DNA from: Microthyrium microscopicum
Taxonomy: Eukaryota; Ascomycota; Dothideomycetes; Microthyriales; Microthyriaceae
DNA length: 64,000 bases
NCBI GenBank assembly: GCA_010405405.1
Contig: MU004230.1
Coordinates: 2,501,744-2,565,743, forward strand
Direction of reading: 5' to 3'
Shown here: piece after piece, positions 1 through 13,016 of the stretch
How positions within the stretch are numbered: the first letter of the stretch is position 1
Layout: each line of letters begins with the position of its first letter
Notes under the pieces: generated by a model
What the model saw: the letters and a program-made list of their open reading frames with translations, nothing else
What the model was told of the DNA's origin: nothing
Database searches by the model: none
Program-made: the position numbers and the translations under genes

Positions 1-1400
1 TAATAAGATTTTAGCTATTAATAAACTCTCTCTAATTAAGAACGACTTAGACGAAGCTAAATAGACAAATAGAAATCTTATTTTTATTAAGGAAGAGTTA
101 TAAAAGAAGAAAATTCTACAAAGGTTTTATAATAACGCTATAGAAGATAGTTATAAGGGGTTAAAGAAGATACTTAAGAAGATTAAGTATTACTATACCT
201 AGGATTACGTCTAAAAGAACGTTAAGGACTATTATAAAGCTTGCCTTAACTACTAACGCAATAAATTTATTAGATAGGCTTAGAAAGAGTTACTAATAGC
301 CTTACTAATCCTAGAAGCGCTATAAGAGGATATTATTATAGATTTTATTATAGATTTACTCTTAAGTATCTATAATAATTAAACCTATAACTCTATTATA
401 ATAGTTATTAATAAATTAACTAAAATAGCCTACTATATTCTAATAAGAAAGGATATAGATATAAAAAACCTTACTAAGATCTTCTTATAAGAGGTTATAC
501 GCCTATATAGCGTACCTTATACTATTATATTTAATTAAGAACCTCTCTTTATTTCTAAGTACTAGAAAATATTCCTTTATTATCTTTCTATCCTTAGAAA
601 GCTCTTAATAGCATTTTACTTATAGACTAATAATTAAATAGAGTACTTAAACTAAGAGGTTAAGTACTACTTATAGATTTATAGGTATTAAGAATAGGAT
701 AATTAGGCAAGATAGCTTAGTTTAGCTAAGTTTAACTATAATAATAGTATTTACTCATTAACTAGAGTTACTCCTTTTATTACATATACTAAAAGGAACC
801 TCTATGCTTCTAAATTAGCTAAAACGCTATTAAAAAGCATTATACCTAATACTAAAGGGATAGTAAACTATATTCTATCTCTATAACGTATAATAAGGGA
901 CAAATTAGCTAAAGTATAGCTATACTAGGCTAACTAGTATAATAAAGAAAAGAAGGATATTTATTTAAATATTAGTAACTAAGTCCTACTTAATATAAAG
1001 AATATTTAGACTACTCGCATTAAGAAGAAGCTTAATATTAAGTATATAAGTCTCTTTAAGATTATAGAGGTTATAAACACTAATACTTATTAGCTTAACC
1101 TCCTAAAGAATATATAAGTCTATAATATATTTTATATCTCTCTATTAAAGCTATATAAACTAAACCCCTACTTTCTACAAAAGTCTATATTACTATAGGA
1201 TTCTTTAAACCTAGAAGACCTAAATATATATAATATAGAGAAAGTAATAAAGCATATAGTAAATAAAAGAAATAAATATTACTACCTTATAAAATAAAAA
1301 GGTTACCTAGAGTCTAAATTAACCTAAGAGCCTATAGCTAACCTTTCTTTAACTACTTTAAAGCGCTATTACGTAAAGTTAACTAAGAAGAGTATTATAC
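1..1400 (+). mobile_element. Ty3/gypsy chromovirus-type fossil, 3' part of pol
   Basis: Plus-strand pieces resemble the end of a gypsy polyprotein in the right order: integrase zinc-binding and core tracts at about 150-560, the tract that in the family reads like HPQTDGQTERVNQ at about 615-700, the following AEFAYNN-like tract at about 715-790, and a chromodomain-like piece (a KGY-containing tract) at about 1200-1380. The order integrase then chromodomain marks a chromovirus. The 5' part, including reverse transcriptase, would lie left of the window. It is heavily decayed with very many breaks, consistent with RIP, and cannot be active. Confidence 0.6.
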
Positions 1401-1747
1401 TAGCAATAAGTACAATTAAAGAAGCAGTTAAATACAAAATAATATATCTAAACGATATCATAAATAGATTAACGAATCTTAACCTTATAAGACTAAAAAG
1501 ACAACTAAGAAGGCTAAAGAAGATCTAAAAGACTTAAGACGAGCTTTTAAAGAAGAGGGATAGTTACTTCGTGATTTTCTTATTAATTAGAACCTAAATT
1601 AACCTCTTTATATATATATCGTAATAAATTAACCTAAAGTAACTTAAAAATAGTGCTAGATAATAAGTATATAGAAAAACTACTAAGTTATAAATATATA
1701 AAATAACCTAGAATAATACGTAAAATAAGTCTTTATATATATATAAA

Positions 1748-1796
1748 GGGTACTTCTTTAAGAACTCTTTATAACGCAAAATAGGGTTAAAATATA
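1748..1796 (+). repeat. Direct repeat copy A in AT-rich block
   Basis: About 50 bp containing the core TAACGCAAAATAG. It resembles 3904-3952 in the same orientation, differing mostly by C/T and G/A changes. It could be a relic of paired LTRs or of two copies of one element; both copies are mutated. Confidence 0.5.
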
Positions 1797-3903
1797 TATT
1801 AGAAAATATATAAAAGAATAAGTAATTTCTAACTAAGAGTTAAATTAGCTATATAATAGTTTTATAAGGGTATCTATTAACAAACCTATTCTTAGAAAGT
1901 CCTAGAAGGGTATCTACTAACTAACTTATCCTTAAGGGACGCAAAATAACTTAATATAATAAGAAATAGCTCTACTTAGCTAATTAAGGCTAAGTATAGA
2001 TAATACTAAATTCTAAAAGACTTAAGATAACCTATTTAACCTTATTTTAACCTAAGAAGAAGCTACCTAGCTTATCTTATACTTTTTTATAGTAAGACTT
2101 ATAGCCTTAACCTTAGAATAGTCTTTATTAGTATAACTATCCTTATAGAAAGCCTTAATAGCCTTTTTAATATAGGCCTTAACCTCTTAATACTTAGAAA
2201 CGCTAAGATAGGCCTTATAGCGCTTAAGAAGCGCTTAAGAGTTTATAAGGACACTACTTAGATTATTCTTAGTATTAGTAAGTTACTATAGAATAGTTAG
2301 ATATAAAGTAACTTATTATAAATATAAAAAGACTTACTTAAAATAAGTTAGGTCCTTAAAGACTAATAATATAGCGAAAGTCCTAATGCTAGAAATATAG
2401 TATATTATAGCGCTTAAAGCGCTTAAGAGAATAGAATTAGATATTAGTAGCTAAGAGAGCTAGACAAGCTATAATACGCTTCTCTAATTCTAAAAGGCTA
2501 TTATTTACTAGCTTTTAGGTAACTTTAGTACCTATATAATAGTTAATAAGCGCATAGGTTGCGTAGAAGCTATCCTTAGCAATACTAAAGTATAATAGAA
2601 AGAAATTAGCTACTAGCTACTTAAATATACGACTATAAACTAATTAGCGTCTAAATACGTAAAACTAAACTAAAATTAGTTAAAACGAGTATTTATAACT
2701 TATAAAAAATTACTATATACTTATAAGTATACTAAATACTACCATAAAGCACACGTTTATCCTTATAGGATAATTTATCCTAAGAATCGTTCTTAAGAAC
2801 ATAAATAACCTTATTAATTATAATATAGACTAAGATAAGCTTAGCCTTATTATAAAGGTCCTAATAAGGAACGACTTACCTATATTAGTATAATATAATA
2901 TAAAATAAGCTAGAATAGGACATTACCTCTAAATAATCCTTAGTTAACTTTATATTAAGGTATTTAACGAAGTACTTACCTAAACTAACTTACTAAGTAT
3001 AATGATACTCTAAGTTAAGAATAAGGTAGAATTTAGTAATTAAAGAAGGAAGAAAATACGCAGCATAGACCTCTATATAACGCTAATAGGGATTTAAGGT
3101 TAAGTAGTACTATAATAAACTAAGTAAGGCTATAACGCTCTTATTAGTATATTTCTACTCTATCTTATCTTTAAAGACTACTTTAATAAGGTCTACAATA
3201 TTAGTAGTTAAGATTTAGTTATTATAAAACGTAATAATATTATTATTAGTAGAAATAGTTACTACAATCTTACTAAAGTTAAAGTTGCCTTTAATAAAGA
3301 CTTAAGAGCCTTTAATAGAATCTTTAAGTAACTTATTTATATTAACGCCCGCTTTAAATAAAGATAAGTTTAAAAGTATATAGGTTAGTTAAAATAAGTT
3401 ATTAAAGGTTAAAAAAGTATAAAGTATACTAAAATAGGTTAAGAGAACCTAAAAAGGCGCTAAGTAGCTTAATAACTAAGAAGAGAAAATTTATAGTTAC
3501 TAAAGAAGGACCTATAATATAAAATAGGTTAGTAATAATAATCTTTATATATATTTACAAAACTATAGAATTTCTACTTACCTTAAAATTTAAAGTATAA
3601 AAGATAAGAGATAAAGAATTTAGAGTAAGAAGAGTTATTTTATACCTAAATCTCCCTACCTTTTTAAAATAGCTAAGTATTAACGTAATAATACTTAGTA
3701 AAGATCTATAAGAGCCTCTTATAATAAAAGAAAATTACGCATAGTATAGTAAGCACTTAGAGGAGTCATAACTTTCTAAATAGAAAGGTATAATCTTAGC
3801 CTTAGAGTCTCTAAACTTTTAAGTAAAGATTTAAATACCTTACTATAAATAACGCAAAATAACCCTTAATTAGACGTAAGAAGCGTTAAGATACGTATAT
3901 AAG

Positions 3904-3952
3904 AGGTATCCCTTTAAGAACCCTTTTTAACGCAAAATAGAGTCAAAATACA
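3904..3952 (+). repeat. Direct repeat copy B in AT-rich block
   Basis: Partner of 1748-1796, about 2.15 kb downstream in the same orientation, sharing the core TAACGCAAAATAG and a CTTTAAGAAC tract just before it. The sequence between them is unclassified. Confidence 0.5.
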
Positions 3953-4634
3953 CCTTTAATCTAGAGCTAAATAAGGCTTATAAAGTAGTTTTATATATAA
4001 GTTATAGCTACCTAACCTACTATAAAGCTAATTATACTAAACTAATATAAACTTAGTATATTTAACATAGTATAACTAACTAAGTTAAGCTATATATATT
4101 TTAATAACTAGATAACCTATACTATATATAGAATAACTATTTAGTAGTATTTTAATAAGATCTAATTAAATACGAATAGTAGCACTACACTATATTTACA
4201 AATAGGTTAATTTAGCTTTAATAAAGCTAGTATTAACTAATTAAGACCCTAATAGAGCTATTAACTACTTATTAAATATCCTATTAATATATTAGACCTT
4301 AATAACTAGACTTCTTTAAGTTTAAGTTAATATAGTTAATTATAGCCTAAGACTAGTAGAAAATAGAGAGCTATCTATCTAGAGTAAGTAAAAAATAGAG
4401 GGCTATCTATTTTAAACAAGTAATATACTAAAGCTAGAGAATAAGAACATTACTAAGCTATAGAAGACTCTCTAAAATATAGGCAACTTAATCTTATATA
4501 TTTAATTAAGCCTTATCCTCTCCTAAGTTATAGTATAATAAAGTATAGTTAAAAGCTATATATAAGCATAAGAAATATTTATTAGAACCTTTAAATATAC
4601 TTTTTAGGATAAATAGCCTTAAGAAGGAGAATAA

Positions 4635-4902
4635 TATTAGGAACTAGGACACTTCTAGTTTAAGATAACCACCAATAAGATACATCTACATAGAATAAAG
4701 CATTATTAGTTAGGTCAACTAATAACGACCTATTATAAACATAGATAGCTTAGCAGAGTCCTTATAACTCTAAGTAATAAAGAAGAGGAATTACGAGGGT
4801 CTAAGTAACTCCCTAGCAATTACTCTCGTCCCCGTTTTTACGTATCTACTTAAATCGTAATAATTATAGTCTTTACCTACTCAGAACGACCCGTTTCTAA
4901 CA
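4635..4902 (+). mobile_element. LTR-like fossil, about 268 bp
   Basis: Begins TATTAGGA and ends TTCTAACA, so the ends form a near-match inverted pair of the TG..CA type usual for gypsy LTRs. A purine run (AAGAAGGAGAA, 4621-4631) sits directly upstream, as a polypurine tract would before a 3' LTR. The segment keeps clearly more CpA and TpG than its surroundings, so it looks less RIP-mutated. The 5 bp on either side do not match, so no target duplication is visible. Family beyond gypsy-like is unknown. Confidence 0.45.
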
Positions 4903-7060
4903 GATACCTTACTATATTATAGAAAGAATATTTAAATTACTTAAGAAAGATTAAATTTGACGCTAATTCCTTAACCTCTAAGGCTCTAAATTAAAGTACG
5001 CTATAAATAACTAAAGACTAAATAACGTTTAAGATAAAGCACTATATAATTATCTTCTTAAACTCTCTAAGATTAGTATCCCTCTATAATTTAAATATCT
5101 TTAAGATACTACTAATAATATCCTTTACTATAGTATACTACTAGATATCCTAAATCCTCTCTCTATAGACTAAAAGTAGCTTAGACGCTTTATAAAACTA
5201 TACCTATAGTTTAAGATTATAAAGTAAGAACCTTTTAAAGTTACTTATTAAAAGGCTATAGACTATAGTAATATTAAAGCTTTTATATAGAAATATAAAC
5301 GAACTATTAATTAATATAAAATTTAGCCTATAGATACTTAGAATATAAATAAAATAGGTATTAGAATAGGTATTAGTAAAGGTTAGTAAGCAATAGTTCC
5401 TATAGGTAAAGAATATAGTTATTTTAACTACTATATCTAGAGCTTTAGAGAGAGGAAGAATATTACTATTATAAAGGGCATATCTATAGCTAGATATATA
5501 ATTAGTCCTATAATTATTACTAAGGGCTAAATAATCTAGGGGTAGTAATTTTGTAAAGTTAAAGATAAAGATCTAGCTATTAGTAGGAAGCTTCCTTATT
5601 TATATTAATAACTTACTAATTTTATACTATAAGAATATTAGAATTAAGTTATTTAAATAATATTCTTAGATTCTTATAGATATAACATTTTAATTAATTA
5701 TTAGCTTAAACTTAGTAAAGAGAGTATAGATTATTACTCCTTAATAGCTATAAGAGCTATTTAATGCGTTCCTTTACTTTCTTTTATAATACGCGTAAGA
5801 TTATAATTCTTTAACTACTACTATATACTACGTACTTCTTATAATCTCTAGATATTATAATCTTTTAATAATAGAAGCATTTTTACGCTAAATACCTTAA
5901 TAAAGCTCTATAAGCTAGATTAGGTAAATTTAATAAATAAACCTTCTTTATTACTATTAAATCTATAAGACGTAAAGTTATAAAGCTAAATTCTATTAAA
6001 TCTAGCTTTAGGTATTATAGTTTTTAGCCTTTTAAATTATTAGAAGTGCTATAATATCTATCTATAGATTTACTAAATCTTTATATTTTATAGGACTAGA
6101 GTAACGTTAAAAAGAGTAAAGATAAAAAGGAATTATCTACTAAATAGCGTACTTTTTTAAATTTATAAGAACTTTATTAGTAATTATCTTAGGCGCTTAA
6201 CTACCTAAGATTCTTTTCTATACTACTAGATATATTAATATACGCGTACTAAAGATTAAACTTTTAGGCTCTATAGTAAGAAATCTTTACGTAGAATAAT
6301 CTTTATTTAATCCTTTTAGAGTTCTATTATAACTTTTATCTTGCCTATATATATTAGAATAGATATAACTAGGCTTAAGTTAACTTTGTTTAATAAGAAA
6401 GTATAGTTTATGCTAGTAATATTCTCTCTTTCTATAATATTAATACTTTAGAGCCTATTTTAGTTAAATAGTAGGCTTAAGATAATAATCTATATTAAAA
6501 AATATAGAGATTGCTACTATATTACTTAGTAATTCTATAGCTACTTTAAATAATACTTAGTAAGTACTTATAACTTACTTATAAAGTAAACTAGCTTTAA
6601 GATAAAGCTAAACGTAAGGAAATTAATAAGTTAAAGTAGTATAATACTATAATTAAGAACTAGAAGTAAGAAGTTAAAGAGGTTACTTACGTATATATAC
6701 TTTTATAAGTAGTAAAATATATAAGTCTATAGTCGTAATTTAGAGTAGATATAAATATACTTTCTACTAATTTATAAGCTATATTTAATAAGAATATAGA
6801 TTAGGAGATAATACGCTATATATTACTATATTTTTACTTTAGACTAGATAATAATAAGTTATAAGAGTAAATTTAAAGAATTACTACCCTAGAATTAATC
6901 TTAATCTTAATTTCGTTACTATATTATAAATTTCTTAAACTATAATATTTTTCTTTTAAAATAAATTATATAATAAATATAATACGTTTTAAATATCTCC
7001 TAAATTTTTATTAAATAATATTACGTAGTTATTAGATGGCCGTAGTATAGATAAAATATA

Positions 7061-7114
7061 TAGCGTTTAGCTGTCTGTAGCGTTTAGGCGTCCCCTACCG
7101 CCTACGGCGGTAGG
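7061..7114. repeat. GC-rich hairpin and short repeat at the AT-block edge
   Basis: Two copies of TAGCGTTTAG (7061-7070 and 7078-7087) precede a perfect inverted repeat with 9-bp arms, CCTACCGCC (7094-7102) and GGCGGTAGG (7106-7114), with the loop TAC. It lies exactly where the TA-rich block gives way to normal DNA, so it may be a transposon terminus or target-site structure. I cannot name the element. Confidence 0.6.
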
Positions 7115-8482
7115 TGTTGTCTACGGATATGTTCTTGCGCTATAGTTCTTTCATTTAGTGTCTGTGCCTGTGTTTCTTAAATCAGTTCCAAACCCTCTTG
7201 GCACTAGCAATTGTTTAAAGCCTGTCAATTAATCATCCTCCTATCGCCAGCGAACAGGCAGATGCCAGGCGCACATCATGACTATGAATATCTAATGACC
7301 AACAGCCAAATTAGCTAGAAAATTGGTTGGAACATACCGCAGGTGCATTTGGAAACTGGAGAGCTTGATGGGACAAGCGTATTACACGATATTGGCCTTG
7401 TCAGCCTTTCCCGAGCTCTTGTATCGCAGAACCAGAAAGGATAATAGTTTGTAACACTCTGGACGCACGTACGAGAATACCAACAAAAGTAGCCTGCCGT
7501 CTATCCCTGGTAAAAGAAGCTCTGACTGCAACACGTTACCAACTCACCCATGACCTATCAGCGTAACCAGGTTCTTCCGACTGCCTTGTACCCGTTTTTT
7601 CAAGATCAAAGATTCCTAATGCGGTAAGAATCTCGAAGTGCTAATATAATAACCCTTAAATGTGCACATATAGCCTCGAGACACCATGTTAGTACCGCCA
7701 AGATGGGAAAACCCTCGTTGCGCCTATCGACATAGTTTCATGTCTTGAGCATTGTCAGTGTGTTATCACCAACACGGGCGGAAGTTAAGGAGTAGTTCTG
7801 CTGCATTCTCGCTGATGTCCAAGATCATAGACATCGTCGGAGGCTTATATGAAGCTATGAGCTAATCATTCACAGCCCTCAACTCGCCCCACCAAATTGC
7901 CACAGTTGGCGATTCCTCGGGAACTCGCCCATGGAAATCAGTTCTCAGCGTGTCTTGCATGAACGGTGGAACGTTTTGTTCTGCTGCAAAGACCAGACGA
8001 ACCGTGGATGGGGGCCAACTATAAGCCAAATATGCGGGGAGGCAATGAAAGCAACCAGGCTTTGGATTATAACGCAAGAGGCATGATGTGTTGTCGAGGC
8101 TTTTTCCTGGTCCAGCGCCCTCTTACTGTCTCGCGCAGACTAGGAATTCAGCATGGCTCTTCCAACACAAGGGCATTCTGGGTTTGAAAGACTTCAAAGT
8201 AACTTTTACCCGTGGTATGACAGCACATCGTCGTATGCTGTATTGGCTTAGAGTTGCGAAAGTGAATTTACGAAAGTCAAGTTGATGGTTCTAGCTTTGC
8301 GTTAATCAAGCAAGCATATGACCATATCAAGTTTGATAATGATAGCATGGAAGTAAAAGGTGATGGAAATTGCTAAATTCAATGGTACAGAAACAAATGG
8401 TATCGTGTTTTCGAGTCTAAAAGATACGATCTTCAACCTGAAAACTTGTCAGCATGTGATCAAAGTGAAGATCGAGGATATT
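7115..8482. other. Intergenic, no supported gene
   Basis: Normal base composition. Only short overlapping open frames on both strands (7862-8285), with no recognisable motif, no convincing splice-site arrangement and no tRNA-like box B. Possibly decayed accessory DNA next to the repeat block. Confidence 0.6.
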
Positions 8483-8876
8483 TCAGACCTTCCAGCCATT
8501 GCTAAGCTCAAATCCGTCTGGAGCTTCGGGCTTGTCTGATTGACCTCGAAGGTATCCAGTCAGTCGACGGTCTCGGTCCATCACTACGCTACGCATTAGT
8601 TGATAGTTCACATCGTTCACAGAGCCTGGTTTACTTTGCTATGTCACTGTTAGCATGTTGTGTGGAAACAATCCATAGTCCTTACCTGATCCCATCGATC
8701 AATGTTGTATCGAGGCCACTTTCCTCCACTCTGCATCGTCTTGATACCTGTCATTGACACTCCAGTGAAGACAGTGAGCTGTACATGTGGTTAGCAGGCG
8801 CATATGACCCCAAAGACGAATGACCAACCCCGAACATAAGAGCATAAGGAATGAAAGTCTCGAATGGAATGCCCAT
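8483..8876 (-). CDS. NDUFA1: NADH:ubiquinone oxidoreductase MWFE-type subunit (NDUFA1)
   Basis: Small membrane-arm subunit of mitochondrial complex I. Exons: 8829-8876, 8686-8778, 8635-8638, 8483-8583; 81 residues, close to the usual fungal length. The N-terminus MGIPFETFIPYALMFG followed by a hydrophobic stretch and GGKWPRYNIDRWD matches the family, and the C-terminus carries MDRDRRLTGYLRGQ and GFELSNGWK. The family motif W-D-x-Q-M-M-[DE]-R-D is obtained only if the 4-nt exon CAAA (8635-8638) is used. It is flanked by a clean acceptor (CATAG) and donor (GTAAAC), and the last intron has a CTAAT branch site near its end. If the 51-nt intron 8584-8634 is kept, the frame stays open and the protein is 98 residues with 17 extra. 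Introns are 50, 47 and 51 nt. Divergent from the Sas3 gene, 676 bp between start codons. Confidence 0.88.
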
Positions 8877-9552
8877 GATGGCGGTTGGCAATTGATTTTG
8901 TACGATAAGAGTCAATTGGGGATGATATTGAGACGCGAATCTGATTCCAAAGACGATGGTTCGTTAGATTAGAGTTGAGACTTTGCTGAGTAAGGCAGGT
9001 GTGCGGTCAACCCTAGACCTACGCCACTAAATCCGCACTTGCTTGGTGTCGCTGCAAGACCGGGGTTCAACGCGACTGCATGTCGCGACGTCGCGCATTT
9101 GTCACAAAAGTCTAAACTGGCCACTTCACCAAGTTCACCATCACTATCGCAGTGTCCGCCTAATCAATGAGGCTCTCTAGTCATCTGAATAGGTGCAATC
9201 GCTGCCCAGGCTGAATACTCGTTGTTGGCGCATCGTCCATGCGCTACTCCCACCTCACAACTCGTACCTTCACAGCAATACGAGTCGAAACTATCCACTT
9301 AACCGACATTAGATATACGGTCGATTTACAAAAGAACCATCCTGTGGCATCATAGCAATTACGAGTCCTTGCCTCCATCGTCGATTCCGCGCTGCCTGTT
9401 CCTAGGTTGACGCGCCTCCAGTAACTGCATGTCATTCGTTCCTAGCCTACTTCCTCGTTTGAACTCTATATACCAATCACATTTCGGTAGCGCTAGAGGT
9501 ACGCTGATAATCTGCGTTTGATTTTGCGCTCGGCTCATCTCGTGACGCAGAA
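8877..9552. promoter_or_regulatory. Divergent intergenic region, NDUFA1 / Sas3
   Basis: 676 bp between two divergent start codons, so it should hold both promoters. No TATA box at a convincing spacing and no tRNA or small gene seen; short open frames at 9244-9583 are not supported. Confidence 0.4.
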
Positions 9553-12398
<2,846 letters not shown>

Positions 12399-13016
12399 AG
12401 CCATTGATACTGGATTATTCCTACCCAAGTGTTGGATTGCCTATCTTTGCATTGTAAAGAGTTAGGAATTGTAATATTGTTGTTAATCCACTATTTATAC
12501 TTCACATTCGATGATGTGTAAATTCCTTTGCTTTTTGTTCATGGCAGGCGTTGAAAAGTTAGGCGTTAAATGCAGGCACAAGGGGGCTAAGGGGAGTCAT
12601 GCAAGGAGTAAGGTCTTGTGATTGGCTGGTCCCAGACGCGATGTTCAATGTTGCCTCTCAACCTTTCCAGGTGGGATGGTCTAGGCGTTGCTCCTTTGTT
12701 CTCACCAATCTTGCACATTGCACACTGCACTTCCTTTACAACATACATTCTCTGTCTTGCTTTCCAGCTGGCTCTGGTCCGAATTCTATAGCGACTTCTC
12801 TATTCTATTTTTCACTGCTGTCTGGCTTATCACAGCTCATTACTCTTCCATACCGCCTGCCGTGCTTGTTGACACTGGTTTCATATTTGTACCACTATCA
12901 CCACTGATCATGCTTCACATTTACCGGTGAAATGGACTCCATATAGCATCAGACGCCCCAGCATATTCGCGGTTGCCTCAGATCCACTCTTTTATATCGA
13001 TTGGCCCCTATACAAC
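12399..13016. other. Intergenic between Sas3 and Uds1 genes
   Basis: 618 bp covering the Sas3 3' end and the Uds1 promoter and leader. An ATTGG (inverted CCAAT) lies near 12617. An in-frame ATG at 12927 would extend the next gene by 30 residues. Nothing else seen. Confidence 0.4.

Larger units (their letters stand above)
1..7035. repeat. AT-rich, RIP-mutated repeat block
   Basis: Seven kilobases without any long open frame, made almost wholly of A/T with TpA runs. CpA and TpG are scarce on both strands while CpG is still fairly common (for example AACGC, GCGCT, ACGTA). That is the pattern expected from repeat-induced point mutation acting on CpA in a pezizomycete. The block stops abruptly near 7035, where normal base composition begins. 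Fragments inside resemble a Ty3/gypsy element (see separate entries); the rest of 1450-4600 and 4950-7035 I could not classify. It is broken throughout, and its age is old relative to the last RIP cycle. Composition was judged by eye, not computed. Confidence 0.9.

Noticed and set aside
7094-7114. Helitron 3' terminus (hairpin followed by CTAA on the minus strand)
   Set aside because: The spacing is suggestive, but the base after CTAA is A, not the T of the usual A-T target, and no helitron protein or 5' end is seen.
7862-8285. Short overlapping frames of 65-73 codons
   Set aside because: No motif, no splice context, three overlapping frames on two strands; expected by chance.
8483-8876. NDUFA1 as a three-exon, 98-residue protein
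   Set aside because: It is open but inserts 17 residues into a conserved motif. The 4-nt-exon form restores the motif; the longer form is kept only as a possible isoform.
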